Positions 26,168 through 34,986 are shown, counted from the first letter of the stretch. The stretch: DNA of 64,000 bases from Novosphingobium sp. PP1Y (GCF_000253255.1 NC_015583.1:62001-126000), one strand, 5' to 3'. Translations and numbers: made by a program. Notes: generated by a model from the letters alone, not told the origin.

Positions 26168-27709
26168 TCAGACCGGCTGCAAACCATGATCGACGATCTT
26201 CCGGATCAGGTCCCTGTGACGGGGAAGCCCTGCCCGCAGCCGCTGCGTCTGAGCCGCGTTTTCTCGCATGGCCCTGGCGGCAAGTCCGGCGTCGCCTGCC
26301 AGAGCTTCGTGCTCCACCTCTGTGCGGAAACCCATGCCGTAAAGGACATATTGATAGCTTGCCGGAGGAAATACTTCCTCAACCCGGTCGAACTCGTCGT
26401 GGAACCACGGGCCCTGGTATTTCCAGAGGAGCAGAAGCTCCTGCAATCTTTCGGGAATGGATTCGGGCCGCAGGTTGTCCTGCCAGAACGCGCTGTCCCT
26501 GCGCTGCGTCAGGACATAGTGAAGCTTGAGGAAGTCGATGATCCTGCCCCAACGATAGTCGGTGGTGGCGTTGAACCGCCGCGCGATGGGGTCCATGACC
26601 TCGCGGCAGGCGGGCATCTGCTCGGCAATCAATTTGGCCGACAGCTCGATCAGGACGATGGCGGAGGCTTCCAGCGGCTCGAGGAATCCCGCAGCCAGGC
26701 CGACAGCCACGCAATTGCGCTTCCAAAAAGTCTCGCGGTGGCCAGAGCGGATCGGGATCTTGCGGATCGGCAGATCCTTGCCCGCAGCGCCAAGATAGGT
26801 GCGCAATTCGCGCTCGGCATCGTCACCACTCGTGTGATCGCTGGAATAGACATAGCCGATACCGCGCCGGGTCGGCAGACCGATGTCCCAGATCCACCCG
26901 GCGGACTGCGCGGTGGATATGGTGTGCGAGGCTATCGCGCTCGTCTCGCTTTCGTAAGGCAGTTGAACCGCCAGCGCCGTGTCGCAAAACAACACATCGC
27001 TGCAATCCTTGAATGGCACGCCCAGCGCTTCGCCGATCAGCAGCGCCTTGAAGCCGGTGCAGTCGATGAAAAGATCGCCTTCGATTTCACCGGCCTGCTC
27101 GGTGACCACACTCTTGATATCGCCATCTTCGGTCATTTCGACACGCTGGACGTCTGCCAGAACATGGCGAACGTCAAGCTTTTGCGTACAATGGCGCTGC
27201 AGGAAGGGCGCGAACTTGCCCGCATCGAGGTGATAGGCATAGTTCGCCAGCGCTTCGAATTCGGGTGTTGCGATGGTCTTGGGGGCAAGGCCATCGTCGC
27301 AGATGCGCCCTTGCGGACAAACCGCGTCGCAAAAGCTGCTTTCGCCATTTGCCAACCAGTGCGGAGCGAGGTTCAGTTGCGCGAAAGACTGCGGCAGCAT
27401 CAACGGGTGGTAATAGGCGTCATCGTGCGCGCCGGTGGTCCAGCGGGCGAACTTGGCTCCCTGCTTGAAGGCCGCATCGCATTCCCGGAAAAAGTCCGTT
27501 TCCGATACGCCGATCTTGGCCAGCGTCGTCCGCAAGGTCGGCCAGGTCCCCTCGCCCACGCCAATGATCGGCGTATTCGGCGATTCGACGAGGGTAACCG
27601 AAAATCCGCCAGGCATCCGGCTGAGGTGCCTGGCGGCGATCACGCCGGCGGTAAGCCATCCGGCCGTGCCGCCGCCAACGATAACGATCTTCTTGGTGGG
27701 TCGCTGCAT
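26168..27709 (-). CDS. Flavin-dependent tryptophan-halogenase-like protein of a TonB-receptor locus
   Basis: A 513-residue FAD-dependent halogenase-family protein, expected to use FADH2, O2 and halide to halogenate an aromatic ring. The FAD motif is IVIVGGGTAGWLTAGV (residues 8-23). The family motif GVGEGTWPTL follows, then FKQGAKF, whose Lys82 aligns with the catalytic Lys of PrnA/RebH. The signature WxWxIP is altered to WIWDIG (272-277) followed by RRGIGYVYSS. I chose the ATG at 27709, because longer readings lack family similarity. It lies 64 bases downstream of a TonB-receptor gene, presumably in one operon. No tryptophan, NRPS or flavin reductase gene is close. The substrate is unknown. 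Confidence 0.88.
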   Translation of the reverse strand: MQRPTKKIVIVGGGTAGWLTAGVIAARHLSRMPGGFSVTLVESPNTPIIGVGEGTWPTLRTTLAKIGVSETDFFRECDAAFKQGAKFARWTTGAHDDAYYHPLMLPQSFAQLNLAPHWLANGESSFCDAVCPQGRICDDGLAPKTIATPEFEALANYAYHLDAGKFAPFLQRHCTQKLDVRHVLADVQRVEMTEDGDIKSVVTEQAGEIEGDLFIDCTGFKALLIGEALGVPFKDCSDVLFCDTALAVQLPYESETSAIASHTISTAQSAGWIWDIGLPTRRGIGYVYSSDHTSGDDAERELRTYLGAAGKDLPIRKIPIRSGHRETFWKRNCVAVGLAAGFLEPLEASAIVLIELSAKLIAEQMPACREVMDPIARRFNATTDYRWGRIIDFLKLHYVLTQRRDSAFWQDNLRPESIPERLQELLLLWKYQGPWFHDEFDRVEEVFPPASYQYVLYGMGFRTEVEHEALAGDAGLAARAMRENAAQTQRLRAGLPRHRDLIRKIVDHGLQPV

Positions 27710-27773
27710 GAGCTGAGGCAAAACCAGTTTGCCGGAGGTGTCAATCCTTTCGACACCTCCGGCCAGGGAGGAG

Positions 27774-30698
27774 CTAGAAGCGGTAACGGACACCCGCGGT
27801 GAAGCGGCGACCGTAACCGTAAACGTCAAGCAACTGGTTCTTGTAGCGACCGTGCGTGCTTTGCGTTTCGTTGGTCAGGTTCAGGATCTCGCCGAAGACG
27901 TTCAGGCCTTCGGTGATCTGGTAGCTGGTGCTGAGGTCGATCTGCGTGCTGGCATTCACGAAGGTCGGCTCGGCTCCGAAGGCACCGGTGTTCTGAACCT
28001 GTCCGAACTGGAGCAGATACTCGTCACGCCAATTGAGCGCTGCGCGGAACTCGAACCCGTACTTGTCGAAGAAGCCGACGAAGTTTGCCGAATTCGCAAG
28101 GCCGGTGACAGCAAAGCCGCTCTGGCTGATGTCGCTGCGGTCATAGGGCTTGTTGGTATCGACGAATGTAGCGTTTGCGATGAAGCCAAAGCCGGAGTCA
28201 CCGAAGGTATGCTGCAAGGCAAGCTCGATGCCGCGAACGGTGGCATCAGGACCATTGAGGCGCTGAGAAACCGTAAACTGCGCAGGCTGCCCCGTCGACG
28301 GATCGACGACACCGTTGATCGTCTGACGCTGCGTGCCCTGAACGATAAAGTTCGAGACGTTCTTGAGGAAGAGGTTGACTGCGAAATAGGAATTTCGCTG
28401 GTAATACCATTCCGCCGCAAGATCGAAATTGTCCGAAAGATAGGGCTTCAGGGTCGGGTTTCCGCCATCGGCCGTGAGCGCGCCGATACGCTGGCCGGTA
28501 CCGATGTTGAGAACCGGAGTCAGCAAGTTGAGCGTCGGCCGGGTCAAGGTACGTGACGCATCGAAGCGCAGGACGAGATCCGGCATGACCTCTAGTTTCA
28601 CATCAACAGCGGGCAGGAAGTAGCTGTAATTGTTCTTGGTCGTGACCGGCTGCACCGGGCCGAAATTGACCGTCAGCAGGGTGGGATCGGTCGTGCTCGG
28701 CGTGATCGACAATGGCAGGCGGCCGAGGCCGCTTGAGCTCAAGTGCGTCGTTTCCTGGCGCATGCCCGCCGTGAAGGTGAATGGCATCCCGGCCAGTTCG
28801 GTCTCGAACCGGGCCTTCAGGAAGAGCGACCAGGTCTTTTCGCTTATGTTGCGGTAGCTACCAACATCGTCAGCGACATCGAACGTGCCGGTGAAATCGC
28901 CATTGCAGCATCCGTAGTTGTAGCCTGGAATATTGCCAGCCTGTGGATTGCCCAGCGACGTCAGGAAGTTCTGATAGTCGACCGCGTTGAAATTGATCAA
29001 CGTAGGCGGCAGCATTCCGTCAAATCCGGGAATGAATCCGCCGGTTCCCACCATTCCGTTGTAGAGATCCAGCGGAATTGCAACACCACCGCTGGTGCCC
29101 GAAGCTGGGCCATAACCGGAATAGGCCTGCCAGAAGTTGTTCCCGAATGTATTGGCGCTACGGAACTTGAAGGTATCGTCGAGGTAGGTCCCCCCGAAGG
29201 TCAAGGTCAAGTCGTCCTGGGTCCACTTGCCCGACAGACGGGCCTGCTTGATTGTATCCGTATTCTTGTTGGCGATATTGACGGTGACATGCGAACCGAT
29301 GACCGACGTGTCGGCCCAGCGGCTTGGATCGCCATTCGCACCATAGTCATGGAGCGAGGGGAACGCACCGCTGCTGTTGCCATCGATGGAGATTCCCAGC
29401 GTCGGGCCAATGCCGAAACCATAGCCGATGTCCGCACCGCGCGAGCTGATCCGGCCGTCCGGATTGAGCCAGCTCTTCGAGAAGCTGCCATCGGCCTCGA
29501 CTTCGAAGTTGTCGCTGACGTTCCACTTGACATTGAGGCCAGTCTGATTGGTTCGACGCAGGTTGCTGGCGCGCTCAGCCGTGAAGTCGGTCTGCGAACC
29601 TGCCTGCGTGAAGTCCAAAGGTACGCCGTTGTCGTCGAGAACGACGTTGCGCAACGAACCCTGGTTGAACCAGATACCGAAGCCGAACGTATTCGAATTG
29701 ATGCGCTGCTCGGTATAGTTGTCGTCGAGCGTAAGCAGAATGTCGTCGGAAGGACGCCATTGCAGCGCGATCCGTCCATCGATGCGCTCATCCTTGGTGT
29801 AGGTCTGCTGGGCGCCGTACTGCTGCTCGAAGAAACCCACGACCGACTTGACCTGGCTGGGATCAGCCGTCGTATCATCCGTGGGATTACAGACGGTCGC
29901 CGTGCTGCCCTGAAGCTGGCAAGGCGCGTAGAAGCCGCCCGGGAAGCCATGCACGTAGACGTTGTTCGTGCGCGTATCATGGCGGGTATAGATGACATCG
30001 GCGAGAATGCCGAAGGTATTGTCGGCGAAGGTGTCGCTGATCAGCAACCCGACAGAGGGCACGACCTTCTTGGCATAGTTCTGGATCGATCCGGATGCGC
30101 TCGCAGCCATGTGGAAGCCGGGCCTGTCGAGCGGCTTGGGATAGGCGATATCGATGGTGGCACCGATCGAATTCGAGCCTACCGCTACGTCCGGCGTCTT
30201 GTATACGGCCAGCGACCCGATGAAATCGGAACCGACCGTGCTGAAATCGATGGAACGGCCGCCGGTTGCCGTCGAAAGGCGACGGCCATCGACCAGCGTC
30301 TCGTTGAAGTCGCCGCCAAAACCGCGAATGGTCACGCCATTGGCTTCGCCGCGCGGTCCGTCGCGCTGGATCGAAACGCCCGGAAGGCGCTGAAGCGATG
30401 CCGCCACGTTGGAGTCGGGAAACTTGCCGATTTCTTCAGAAGAGATGACGTCTACTACGCCAGGGGCTTCGCGCTTGGCATCAAGATTGCGCTGCAACGA
30501 ACCGCGAATACCGGTGACGATAATGACGCCGTTCTCGCCATCACGGGCTTGCGGAGCGGTATTTCCGGCCTCGCCTCCCGTTTCCTGCGCATAAGCAGGA
30601 GCCGTGAGCGCAAAGGCAAGGACGCCCGATGCACTGGCTGCAAAAAGACCATGCCTAAGGCGACTGCTCAAAGTTCGGCCAGTATGATTGGAAATCAT
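27774..30698 (-). CDS. TonB-dependent receptor, Xanthomonas/Caulobacter subfamily
   Basis: A 974-residue outer-membrane receptor of the TonB-Xanth-Caul subfamily, recognised by EEIGKFPDSNVAASLQRLPG and VTIRGFGGDFNETLVDGR. The signal peptide ends APAYAQ. GGAGGGG precedes two adjacent ATG codons. I chose the second (30698) for its seven-base spacing. The barrel contains LAAEWYYQRNSYFAVNLF and ends GRRFTAGVRYRF. Such receptors import oligosaccharides, and in this locus arabino- or glucuronoxylan oligosaccharides are the likely ligands. A TAGCGCTA operator lies 180 bases upstream, in the gap shared with sapC. The halogenase-like gene follows. Confidence 0.95.
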   Translation of the reverse strand: MISNHTGRTLSSRLRHGLFAASASGVLAFALTAPAYAQETGGEAGNTAPQARDGENGVIIVTGIRGSLQRNLDAKREAPGVVDVISSEEIGKFPDSNVAASLQRLPGVSIQRDGPRGEANGVTIRGFGGDFNETLVDGRRLSTATGGRSIDFSTVGSDFIGSLAVYKTPDVAVGSNSIGATIDIAYPKPLDRPGFHMAASASGSIQNYAKKVVPSVGLLISDTFADNTFGILADVIYTRHDTRTNNVYVHGFPGGFYAPCQLQGSTATVCNPTDDTTADPSQVKSVVGFFEQQYGAQQTYTKDERIDGRIALQWRPSDDILLTLDDNYTEQRINSNTFGFGIWFNQGSLRNVVLDDNGVPLDFTQAGSQTDFTAERASNLRRTNQTGLNVKWNVSDNFEVEADGSFSKSWLNPDGRISSRGADIGYGFGIGPTLGISIDGNSSGAFPSLHDYGANGDPSRWADTSVIGSHVTVNIANKNTDTIKQARLSGKWTQDDLTLTFGGTYLDDTFKFRSANTFGNNFWQAYSGYGPASGTSGGVAIPLDLYNGMVGTGGFIPGFDGMLPPTLINFNAVDYQNFLTSLGNPQAGNIPGYNYGCCNGDFTGTFDVADDVGSYRNISEKTWSLFLKARFETELAGMPFTFTAGMRQETTHLSSSGLGRLPLSITPSTTDPTLLTVNFGPVQPVTTKNNYSYFLPAVDVKLEVMPDLVLRFDASRTLTRPTLNLLTPVLNIGTGQRIGALTADGGNPTLKPYLSDNFDLAAEWYYQRNSYFAVNLFLKNVSNFIVQGTQRQTINGVVDPSTGQPAQFTVSQRLNGPDATVRGIELALQHTFGDSGFGFIANATFVDTNKPYDRSDISQSGFAVTGLANSANFVGFFDKYGFEFRAALNWRDEYLLQFGQVQNTGAFGAEPTFVNASTQIDLSTSYQITEGLNVFGEILNLTNETQSTHGRYKNQLLDVYGYGRRFTAGVRYRF

Positions 30699-30878
30699 CA
30701 TATCCCCTCCATGCCCTTTTATGTATCGACCGCGTTGATCCGGTTCGATCAGACATCGCTTGCGCGACAGATAGAAATTAACTTGTCCAGAGAGGCCGAC
30801 GCTGCCAGCCGTCATCAGCACGGCGCTTCGCCCTGATCCTCCCCGATTCCTTTCTTCTGACCAATTCGTAGCACCGGA

Positions 30879-30892
30879 AGGTAGCGCTATCA
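30879..30892. promoter_or_regulatory. TAGCGCTA operator 1 (TonB receptor/sapC)
   Basis: AGGTAGCGCTATCA matches the 14-bp palindrome TGRTAGCGCTAYCA found seven times in the xylan region. It lies between the divergent TonB-receptor and sapC genes. LacI-family proteins bind such palindromes with a central CG step. The regulator is probably the one encoded at 43381-44490. Confidence 0.75.
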
Positions 30893-30997
30893 ATAGTCTT
30901 TTGTAGGTGTATTGATTAAAGTTCTGCAGTGCTTGGCGAGAGCCGGTTTTTGCGCTATTTGCTGCGGAATACGGCGATAAAAAGCACCGATTTACGC

Positions 30998-31016
30998 CGT
31001 CTGCAGCATGCAGACG
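30998..31016 (+). other. Hairpin in the sapC 5' leader
   Basis: CGTCTGCA and TGCAGACG form a perfect 8-bp stem around a GCA loop, 20 bases before the sapC ATG and directly ahead of its ribosome-binding site. ACGCCGT flanks it on both sides (30994-31000 and 31014-31020). ACGGCG at 30971-30976 could pair with either copy, which would compete with the hairpin. A regulatory RNA switch is possible but unproven. Confidence 0.4.
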
Positions 31017-31035
31017 CCGTCCGGGAGAGAAGAAT

Positions 31036-31728
31036 ATGGCAGATCAATTGGTAGCGCTAAATTCCCATGAACATCGGAGCTTGCGCTTGCGGCAACGGCA
31101 TTCCGAAGCGGCGCATTTCACCGAAATCATGCCGAGTGAATTTGCCGGCGCGGCCGCGAGCTGTCCGATCCTGCTGGCAAAGAGCCCGGAGACCGGCGCC
31201 TTCTATGTTGGCGCCATGTTCGGCTTCAAGCCGGGTGAGAACCTGCTTTCCGACCATCGGGATGGTGCTGCGCCCACCTACCGGACGCTGGACCAGCAGC
31301 GCGAGGGCTTTTACGTATCGGAGGATGAAATCGCCATCGACCCGACCTGCCCCAGGTTCAGCGAATACGAAGGAGAACTCTTATTCGATATGGATGGGCG
31401 GCCCGCCACGCCTTTACGCCATATTCGGCGGGTCCTGACTCAACTGGTAACCGGCAAGCACGAATCAGAAACCTTCACTGCCACCCTCCTGCGCCTCAAG
31501 TTGATCGAGCCGATCGATATTTCACTGAATTTCGACGATGGCGAGAAGCTGGTGCTGCAAGGCCTCTATACAGTTAGCCTTGATACGGTGAATGAACTGG
31601 AAGACTCTGCGGTGCTCGACTTGTTTCGCAAGGGCTATCTTCAACTGATCTACACCATGGTCGGCTCGCTCAAGCATGTCAGCGCCCTGGCCCATATTCG
31701 CAATCACCGACTCAGCCGGGCTGCTTGA
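31036..31728 (+). CDS. SapC family protein
   Basis: A 230-residue SapC-family protein without a signal peptide. The family is named after a Campylobacter S-layer-secretion locus, but no biochemical role is established for the proteobacterial members. Family features are the N-terminal HFTEIMPSEFAGAAASCPIL, then GAFYVGAMFGFKPGENLL, and the acidic Glu/Asp-rich YEGELLFDMDG. The start is supported by GGGAGAGAAGAAT. Codons 5-9 overlap a copy of the TAGCGCTA palindrome. It overlaps or abuts the cupin gene and is divergent from the TonB receptor. In related bacteria SapC, cupin-8, halogenase and TonB-receptor genes recur together, which I know as a general genomic pattern. Confidence 0.9.
   Translation: MADQLVALNSHEHRSLRLRQRHSEAAHFTEIMPSEFAGAAASCPILLAKSPETGAFYVGAMFGFKPGENLLSDHRDGAAPTYRTLDQQREGFYVSEDEIAIDPTCPRFSEYEGELLFDMDGRPATPLRHIRRVLTQLVTGKHESETFTATLLRLKLIEPIDISLNFDDGEKLVLQGLYTVSLDTVNELEDSAVLDLFRKGYLQLIYTMVGSLKHVSALAHIRNHRLSRAA
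31049..31062. promoter_or_regulatory. TAGCGCTA operator 2 (inside the start of sapC)
   Basis: TGGTAGCGCTAAAT has the full 8-base core and a good left half. It lies 13 bases after the first base of sapC, 170 bp centre to centre from operator 1. Repressor bound here could block transcription or form a loop with operator 1. A chance match inside a coding region cannot be excluded. Confidence 0.45.
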
Positions 31729-31733
31729 AAGCG

Positions 31734-32753
31734 ATGCCGGAAGAATCGGTTGCCGAGATTTCTCGCGAAGAGATTTCCGGTCCGGAGGCATTTCAAAGAA
31801 ATGTCATCGAGCCGTGCCAACCGGTCATCCTGCGCAAGGGTTGCGCCGATTGGCCCGCGCATAGAGTGGCGACGAAGTCCGACCGAGACCTGCGGGAATA
31901 CCTTTGTGCGTTTGACAATGGGCAGCCGGCAATGGCTTTCGTTGGCGATACCTCGATCGCAGCCCGGTATCATTACGGTTCGCACCGCGATGGATTCAAT
32001 TTCGAGTGTGAAACCATGGCCATCGGCCCCGCATTGGATCGGATTGCCCAGTGCGCCGAGAATCCGTCACTGGGCTCTGTCTACCTGGGATCGCTCCCGG
32101 CTGAGGTCCACTTGCCCGGCTTCGCCGAAGAAAACGTGCTGCCCCTTGTGCCACCGACTGCAAGGCCACGAGTCTGGATAGGCAATGCGTCGACAGTCGC
32201 ATGTCACTACGACACGTTCGACAACGTCGCTTGTGTAGTGGCCGGCCGACGAACATTTACACTCTTTCCTCCCGAAGCCGTCAGCGATCTTTATGTCGGC
32301 CCGATCGATCACACGATGGCGGGCCAGCCTGTAAGCCTGGCCACTGGATCAAGCCGCGAAGATCCACAGTATCCTCGCTTCGAAGCCATCCGCGATCGAG
32401 CGCTGGTCGTCGAATTGGAGCCGGGTGACGCGCTCTATCTTCCCAAGCTGTGGTGGCATCAGGTAGAGGCGCAAGGCGATCTCAATCTGCTCGTCAATTA
32501 CTGGTGGGACGCTTTCGCTGCCGGACCCGATGCACCATTCACGACCATGATGCTGGCCATGATTGCCATCGCCGAACGTCCTGCGCCTGAACGTGCTGCC
32601 TGGCGGGCGTTTTTCGATCACTATGTTTTCCGTCCGAACGGTCATCCCCTGGCTCATCTGCCGGCAGAGCAACATGGCATCCTCGGCCCGCTCGATAAGG
32701 GGAATTACGGCAGGATACGGGCGATGGTCATGCAATTGCTGCGGGGCAGCTGA
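31734..32753 (+). CDS. Cupin-like/JmjC-type (cupin_8) Fe(II)/2-oxoglutarate oxygenase-like protein
   Basis: A 339-residue cupin_8 protein related to FIH-1-type and JmjC hydroxylases, which use Fe(II) and 2-oxoglutarate to hydroxylate protein side chains. The metal triad is visible as HYD (His158, Asp160) in ACHYDTFDNVAC and His242 in YLPKLWWHQVEA. Supporting segments are EPCQPVILRKGCADWPA at the N-terminus and GRRTFTLFPPEAV after the first motif. I chose the ATG at 31734, just after the sapC stop. A TTG at 31725 overlapping that stop is the alternative. It is co-transcribed with sapC. A protein or peptide substrate connected with the receptor or halogenase is inference. Confidence 0.85.
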   Translation: MPEESVAEISREEISGPEAFQRNVIEPCQPVILRKGCADWPAHRVATKSDRDLREYLCAFDNGQPAMAFVGDTSIAARYHYGSHRDGFNFECETMAIGPALDRIAQCAENPSLGSVYLGSLPAEVHLPGFAEENVLPLVPPTARPRVWIGNASTVACHYDTFDNVACVVAGRRTFTLFPPEAVSDLYVGPIDHTMAGQPVSLATGSSREDPQYPRFEAIRDRALVVELEPGDALYLPKLWWHQVEAQGDLNLLVNYWWDAFAAGPDAPFTTMMLAMIAIAERPAPERAAWRAFFDHYVFRPNGHPLAHLPAEQHGILGPLDKGNYGRIRAMVMQLLRGS

Positions 32754-32779
32754 GCGCAATCCGCAAGGGTCGAAAAGAA

Positions 32780-32807
32780 GGGCGGAACCGCAACCGCGAT
32801 CCCGCCC
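32780..32807. terminator. Weak hairpin between convergent cupin and GH51 genes
   Basis: GGGCGG (32780-32785) can pair with CCGCCC (32802-32807). It lies between two converging stops, so it may end transcripts from both sides. There is no T-run. Confidence 0.3.
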
Positions 32808-32830
32808 AGTTCGCCCGTCAGGCATTCGGA

Positions 32831-34921
32831 CTAATTTCTCAAGGGAAACTCGTAGACCACTATCGAGATCGGCGGGACCGACAGCGCCCCCTGATACGGC
32901 ATTGCCTGGCTACTGGTAATCGTGACTTGAGGCGTAGCGCCGACCTTGTTTGCAGCGTCTACCGACTTACCGGTCAACACCCAGCGCTCGCCGGCTCCCG
33001 CGATCGAGAGCCCCTTGAAAGAGAGATCTGCCGACTGCTTCTGGAACGTGGCGTTGACGAGGCCGATGCGTAACGACTTGCCGTCCGGGCCCAGTGCAGC
33101 GATGATGTCCAGCGGATAAGTCGGACTGCCGGCGCGCACTTGCGGATGATCGTAACCGACCGGGTAACGGGGCTCCGGCTGCGGCGAATTTCCGGTAACT
33201 GCCAAGGGAACCGTGCCTTCACCGAAATGCTCACCGTATAATTTGAACACGAGACCGGTGCTGTTGAGAACCGAGTCGGTGGCCGTGATGTCCATCGTCG
33301 ATGCCCCAGTGGTGAAGGCACTCATCTTCAGAAAATCGGTATGGCGCAGCATCTCCTGCATGACCATTGCATAGGCCAGTGCTGACTTCAGGTTGGCGCC
33401 GCCGAAGTAGGCATATTCGTCGATCGACAGGAAGATATGGTCCTTGTCGATCCTGGGGAACCATTGCCGATAGATATCCCAGATTTCCGCTTTCATTCTC
33501 ACCTGATTCGAAGGCGAACGCGCGTACTCCATGAGTTCGGCATCGGCCGGTGCGTCAGGGCGCTTTTCCGCTGAGTCATACCAGTGCTCACTAACGCCGT
33601 CGAAGTTCCCCCACGCCTTGGCGAACAGTCCGCCAGTCCAGTCTTCCTCGGTTCCAAACTTGTGACGGATACTTTCCAGTGACGGGTTTTCCTTGGTATC
33701 GCGCGGCTTGAGCTGATCGGGCATCGCACCCGATCCAATCAGAACGATCGACGGATCGACAGCCCGCATGGCTTCCGCAAAGCGGTTATGCTTGATCATG
33801 AAATAGTCGAGCGTCGTCCGGCCGATCTGCCACCAGCCATAGGGTTCATTGCCGATGTTCCAGTACTTGACCGCATAAGGCTTCGGGTGCCCGTTCGCGG
33901 CCCGCCTGGCTCCCCATTCACTGGTGGCCGGACCGTTGAGATATTCGACTTCCTCGGCAGCAGAATGGGCATCGCCAAGACCGGCATTGACCGTGACATA
34001 AGGATCGACACCGAGAATCTGCGTCAATTTCATCCATTCGTCCATGCCGAGGTCGTTTGGTTGCATGGCGCTCCAGGCATGGTCGAAAATCGGAGCACGC
34101 TTGTCGCGCGGGCCCAGTGCGCCGTGCCAGTCCCAATCGGACAGGAAGTTTCCGCCGGGTAGACGCCACATGCCGGAATTCAGCGAACGGGCAATCGCTG
34201 TCGTATCCGCGCGCCAGCCATCGATATTGTCATCGGGCATGAGGGAGATCGCATCGACCCTGAAGGTGCCGGAGCCTGTACCGGTGATCTCCAATCGCGC
34301 ATCGCTCGCGTCTGTATTGGGCGAGAAGGCGAATTCGGCTTTCTGCCAACCGCGTCGGGGAGCCTGGAGCGCCACGACCATGCGATCCGCGCGTCCTTTG
34401 CCCCAAACCAGTGCAACCTGAACCTTGACACCGGGATCCCCCGACAGCCAGAAGTGGCCGACATAGCGCTTACCGGCCGCGATGCTGATACCCGATTGGC
34501 CGAGGCCGCGCACTTCCTTGCCCTGGACAACGACTTTGGGGGACTGCTTGCCAACGAATGGATCGGAGGTATCCATTTCCACGGCACCGTCATTTCCGAT
34601 GGGACGCCATTTCCTGTAGGTTACTCCCGGCCTGCCCTCCGGGTTCGGCGGCGGGGGCACGTCTTTCGCTGCGGTCACCACCGGATAGTAGAACTTGCGG
34701 TCATCGAGCATCTCGGCCCAGATGCTGCGCGCCACAAGGCCTCCAATGGGCTCGATGAACATGCCATAGGCATGGCGCGTCACCGGCTCCGATCGGTTGC
34801 GGGCGTCGATCGTTGCGCTAACGGTATCGGGTGTCTGCGCCCGGATTGTCGCGGGCAGCGCTATCGATGCGCCCAGTGCCAGAACCAGCCCTGTGCATGC
34901 GCCATTCAGCGCAATCCGCAT
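32831..34921 (-). CDS. GH51 alpha-L-arabinofuranosidase, large form
   Basis: A 696-residue exported retaining arabinofuranosidase that removes L-arabinofuranose from arabinoxylan or arabinan. The signal peptide is MRIALNGACTGLVLALGASIALPATIRAQ. HAYGMFIEPIGGLVARSIWAEML is the GH51 N-terminal hallmark. A carbohydrate-binding-type beta-sandwich insert (roughly residues 90-225) precedes the barrel. The acid/base Glu is in YWNIGNEPYG (about 358) and the nucleophile Glu in FLSIDEYAYFGG (about 502). A C-terminal beta domain ends ISIVVYEF. Operator 3 lies 52 bases upstream. The insert distinguishes it from the shorter GH51 at 39868. Confidence 0.92.
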   Translation of the reverse strand: MRIALNGACTGLVLALGASIALPATIRAQTPDTVSATIDARNRSEPVTRHAYGMFIEPIGGLVARSIWAEMLDDRKFYYPVVTAAKDVPPPPNPEGRPGVTYRKWRPIGNDGAVEMDTSDPFVGKQSPKVVVQGKEVRGLGQSGISIAAGKRYVGHFWLSGDPGVKVQVALVWGKGRADRMVVALQAPRRGWQKAEFAFSPNTDASDARLEITGTGSGTFRVDAISLMPDDNIDGWRADTTAIARSLNSGMWRLPGGNFLSDWDWHGALGPRDKRAPIFDHAWSAMQPNDLGMDEWMKLTQILGVDPYVTVNAGLGDAHSAAEEVEYLNGPATSEWGARRAANGHPKPYAVKYWNIGNEPYGWWQIGRTTLDYFMIKHNRFAEAMRAVDPSIVLIGSGAMPDQLKPRDTKENPSLESIRHKFGTEEDWTGGLFAKAWGNFDGVSEHWYDSAEKRPDAPADAELMEYARSPSNQVRMKAEIWDIYRQWFPRIDKDHIFLSIDEYAYFGGANLKSALAYAMVMQEMLRHTDFLKMSAFTTGASTMDITATDSVLNSTGLVFKLYGEHFGEGTVPLAVTGNSPQPEPRYPVGYDHPQVRAGSPTYPLDIIAALGPDGKSLRIGLVNATFQKQSADLSFKGLSIAGAGERWVLTGKSVDAANKVGATPQVTITSSQAMPYQGALSVPPISIVVYEFPLRN

Positions 34922-34972
34922 GGCATTCTCTCCCCATTTTCACTCTGAGTTATTAGTGTACCAGCGATTCTA

Positions 34973-34986
34973 TGATAGCGCTACCT
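34973..34986. promoter_or_regulatory. TAGCGCTA operator 3 (GH51 / CE1-GH43-GH27)
   Basis: TGATAGCGCTACCT lies 52 bases upstream of the GH51 start at 34921 and 220 bases before the divergent esterase at 35206. It matches 13 of 14 consensus positions and probably controls both directions. Confidence 0.75.

Larger units (their letters stand above)
30699..31035. promoter_or_regulatory. Divergent control region between TonB receptor and sapC
   Basis: This 337-base gap has no gene. It holds one LacI-type operator (30879-30892), an AT-richer stretch after it (30893-30925) likely to contain promoters, and a hairpin at 30998-31016 in the expected sapC leader. A good ribosome-binding site (GGGAGAGAAG) ends it. 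Weak promoter matches exist, but I cannot fix -35/-10 boxes with confidence. Confidence 0.6.

Noticed and set aside
24220..27802. Long plus-strand frames opposite GH3 (24220-26013) and the halogenase (26186-27802)
   Set aside because: Both are shadows of genes with clear catalytic motifs on the minus strand.
28743..30836. A 697-codon open frame opposite the TonB receptor
   Set aside because: The receptor on the minus strand has signal peptide, plug and barrel motifs. The plus-strand frame is low-complexity and lacks a ribosome-binding site.
34855..34868. CAGCGCTATCG inside the GH51 signal-peptide coding region as another operator
   Set aside because: It lacks the leading T of the TAGCGCTA core and lies within coding sequence, so a chance match is likely.
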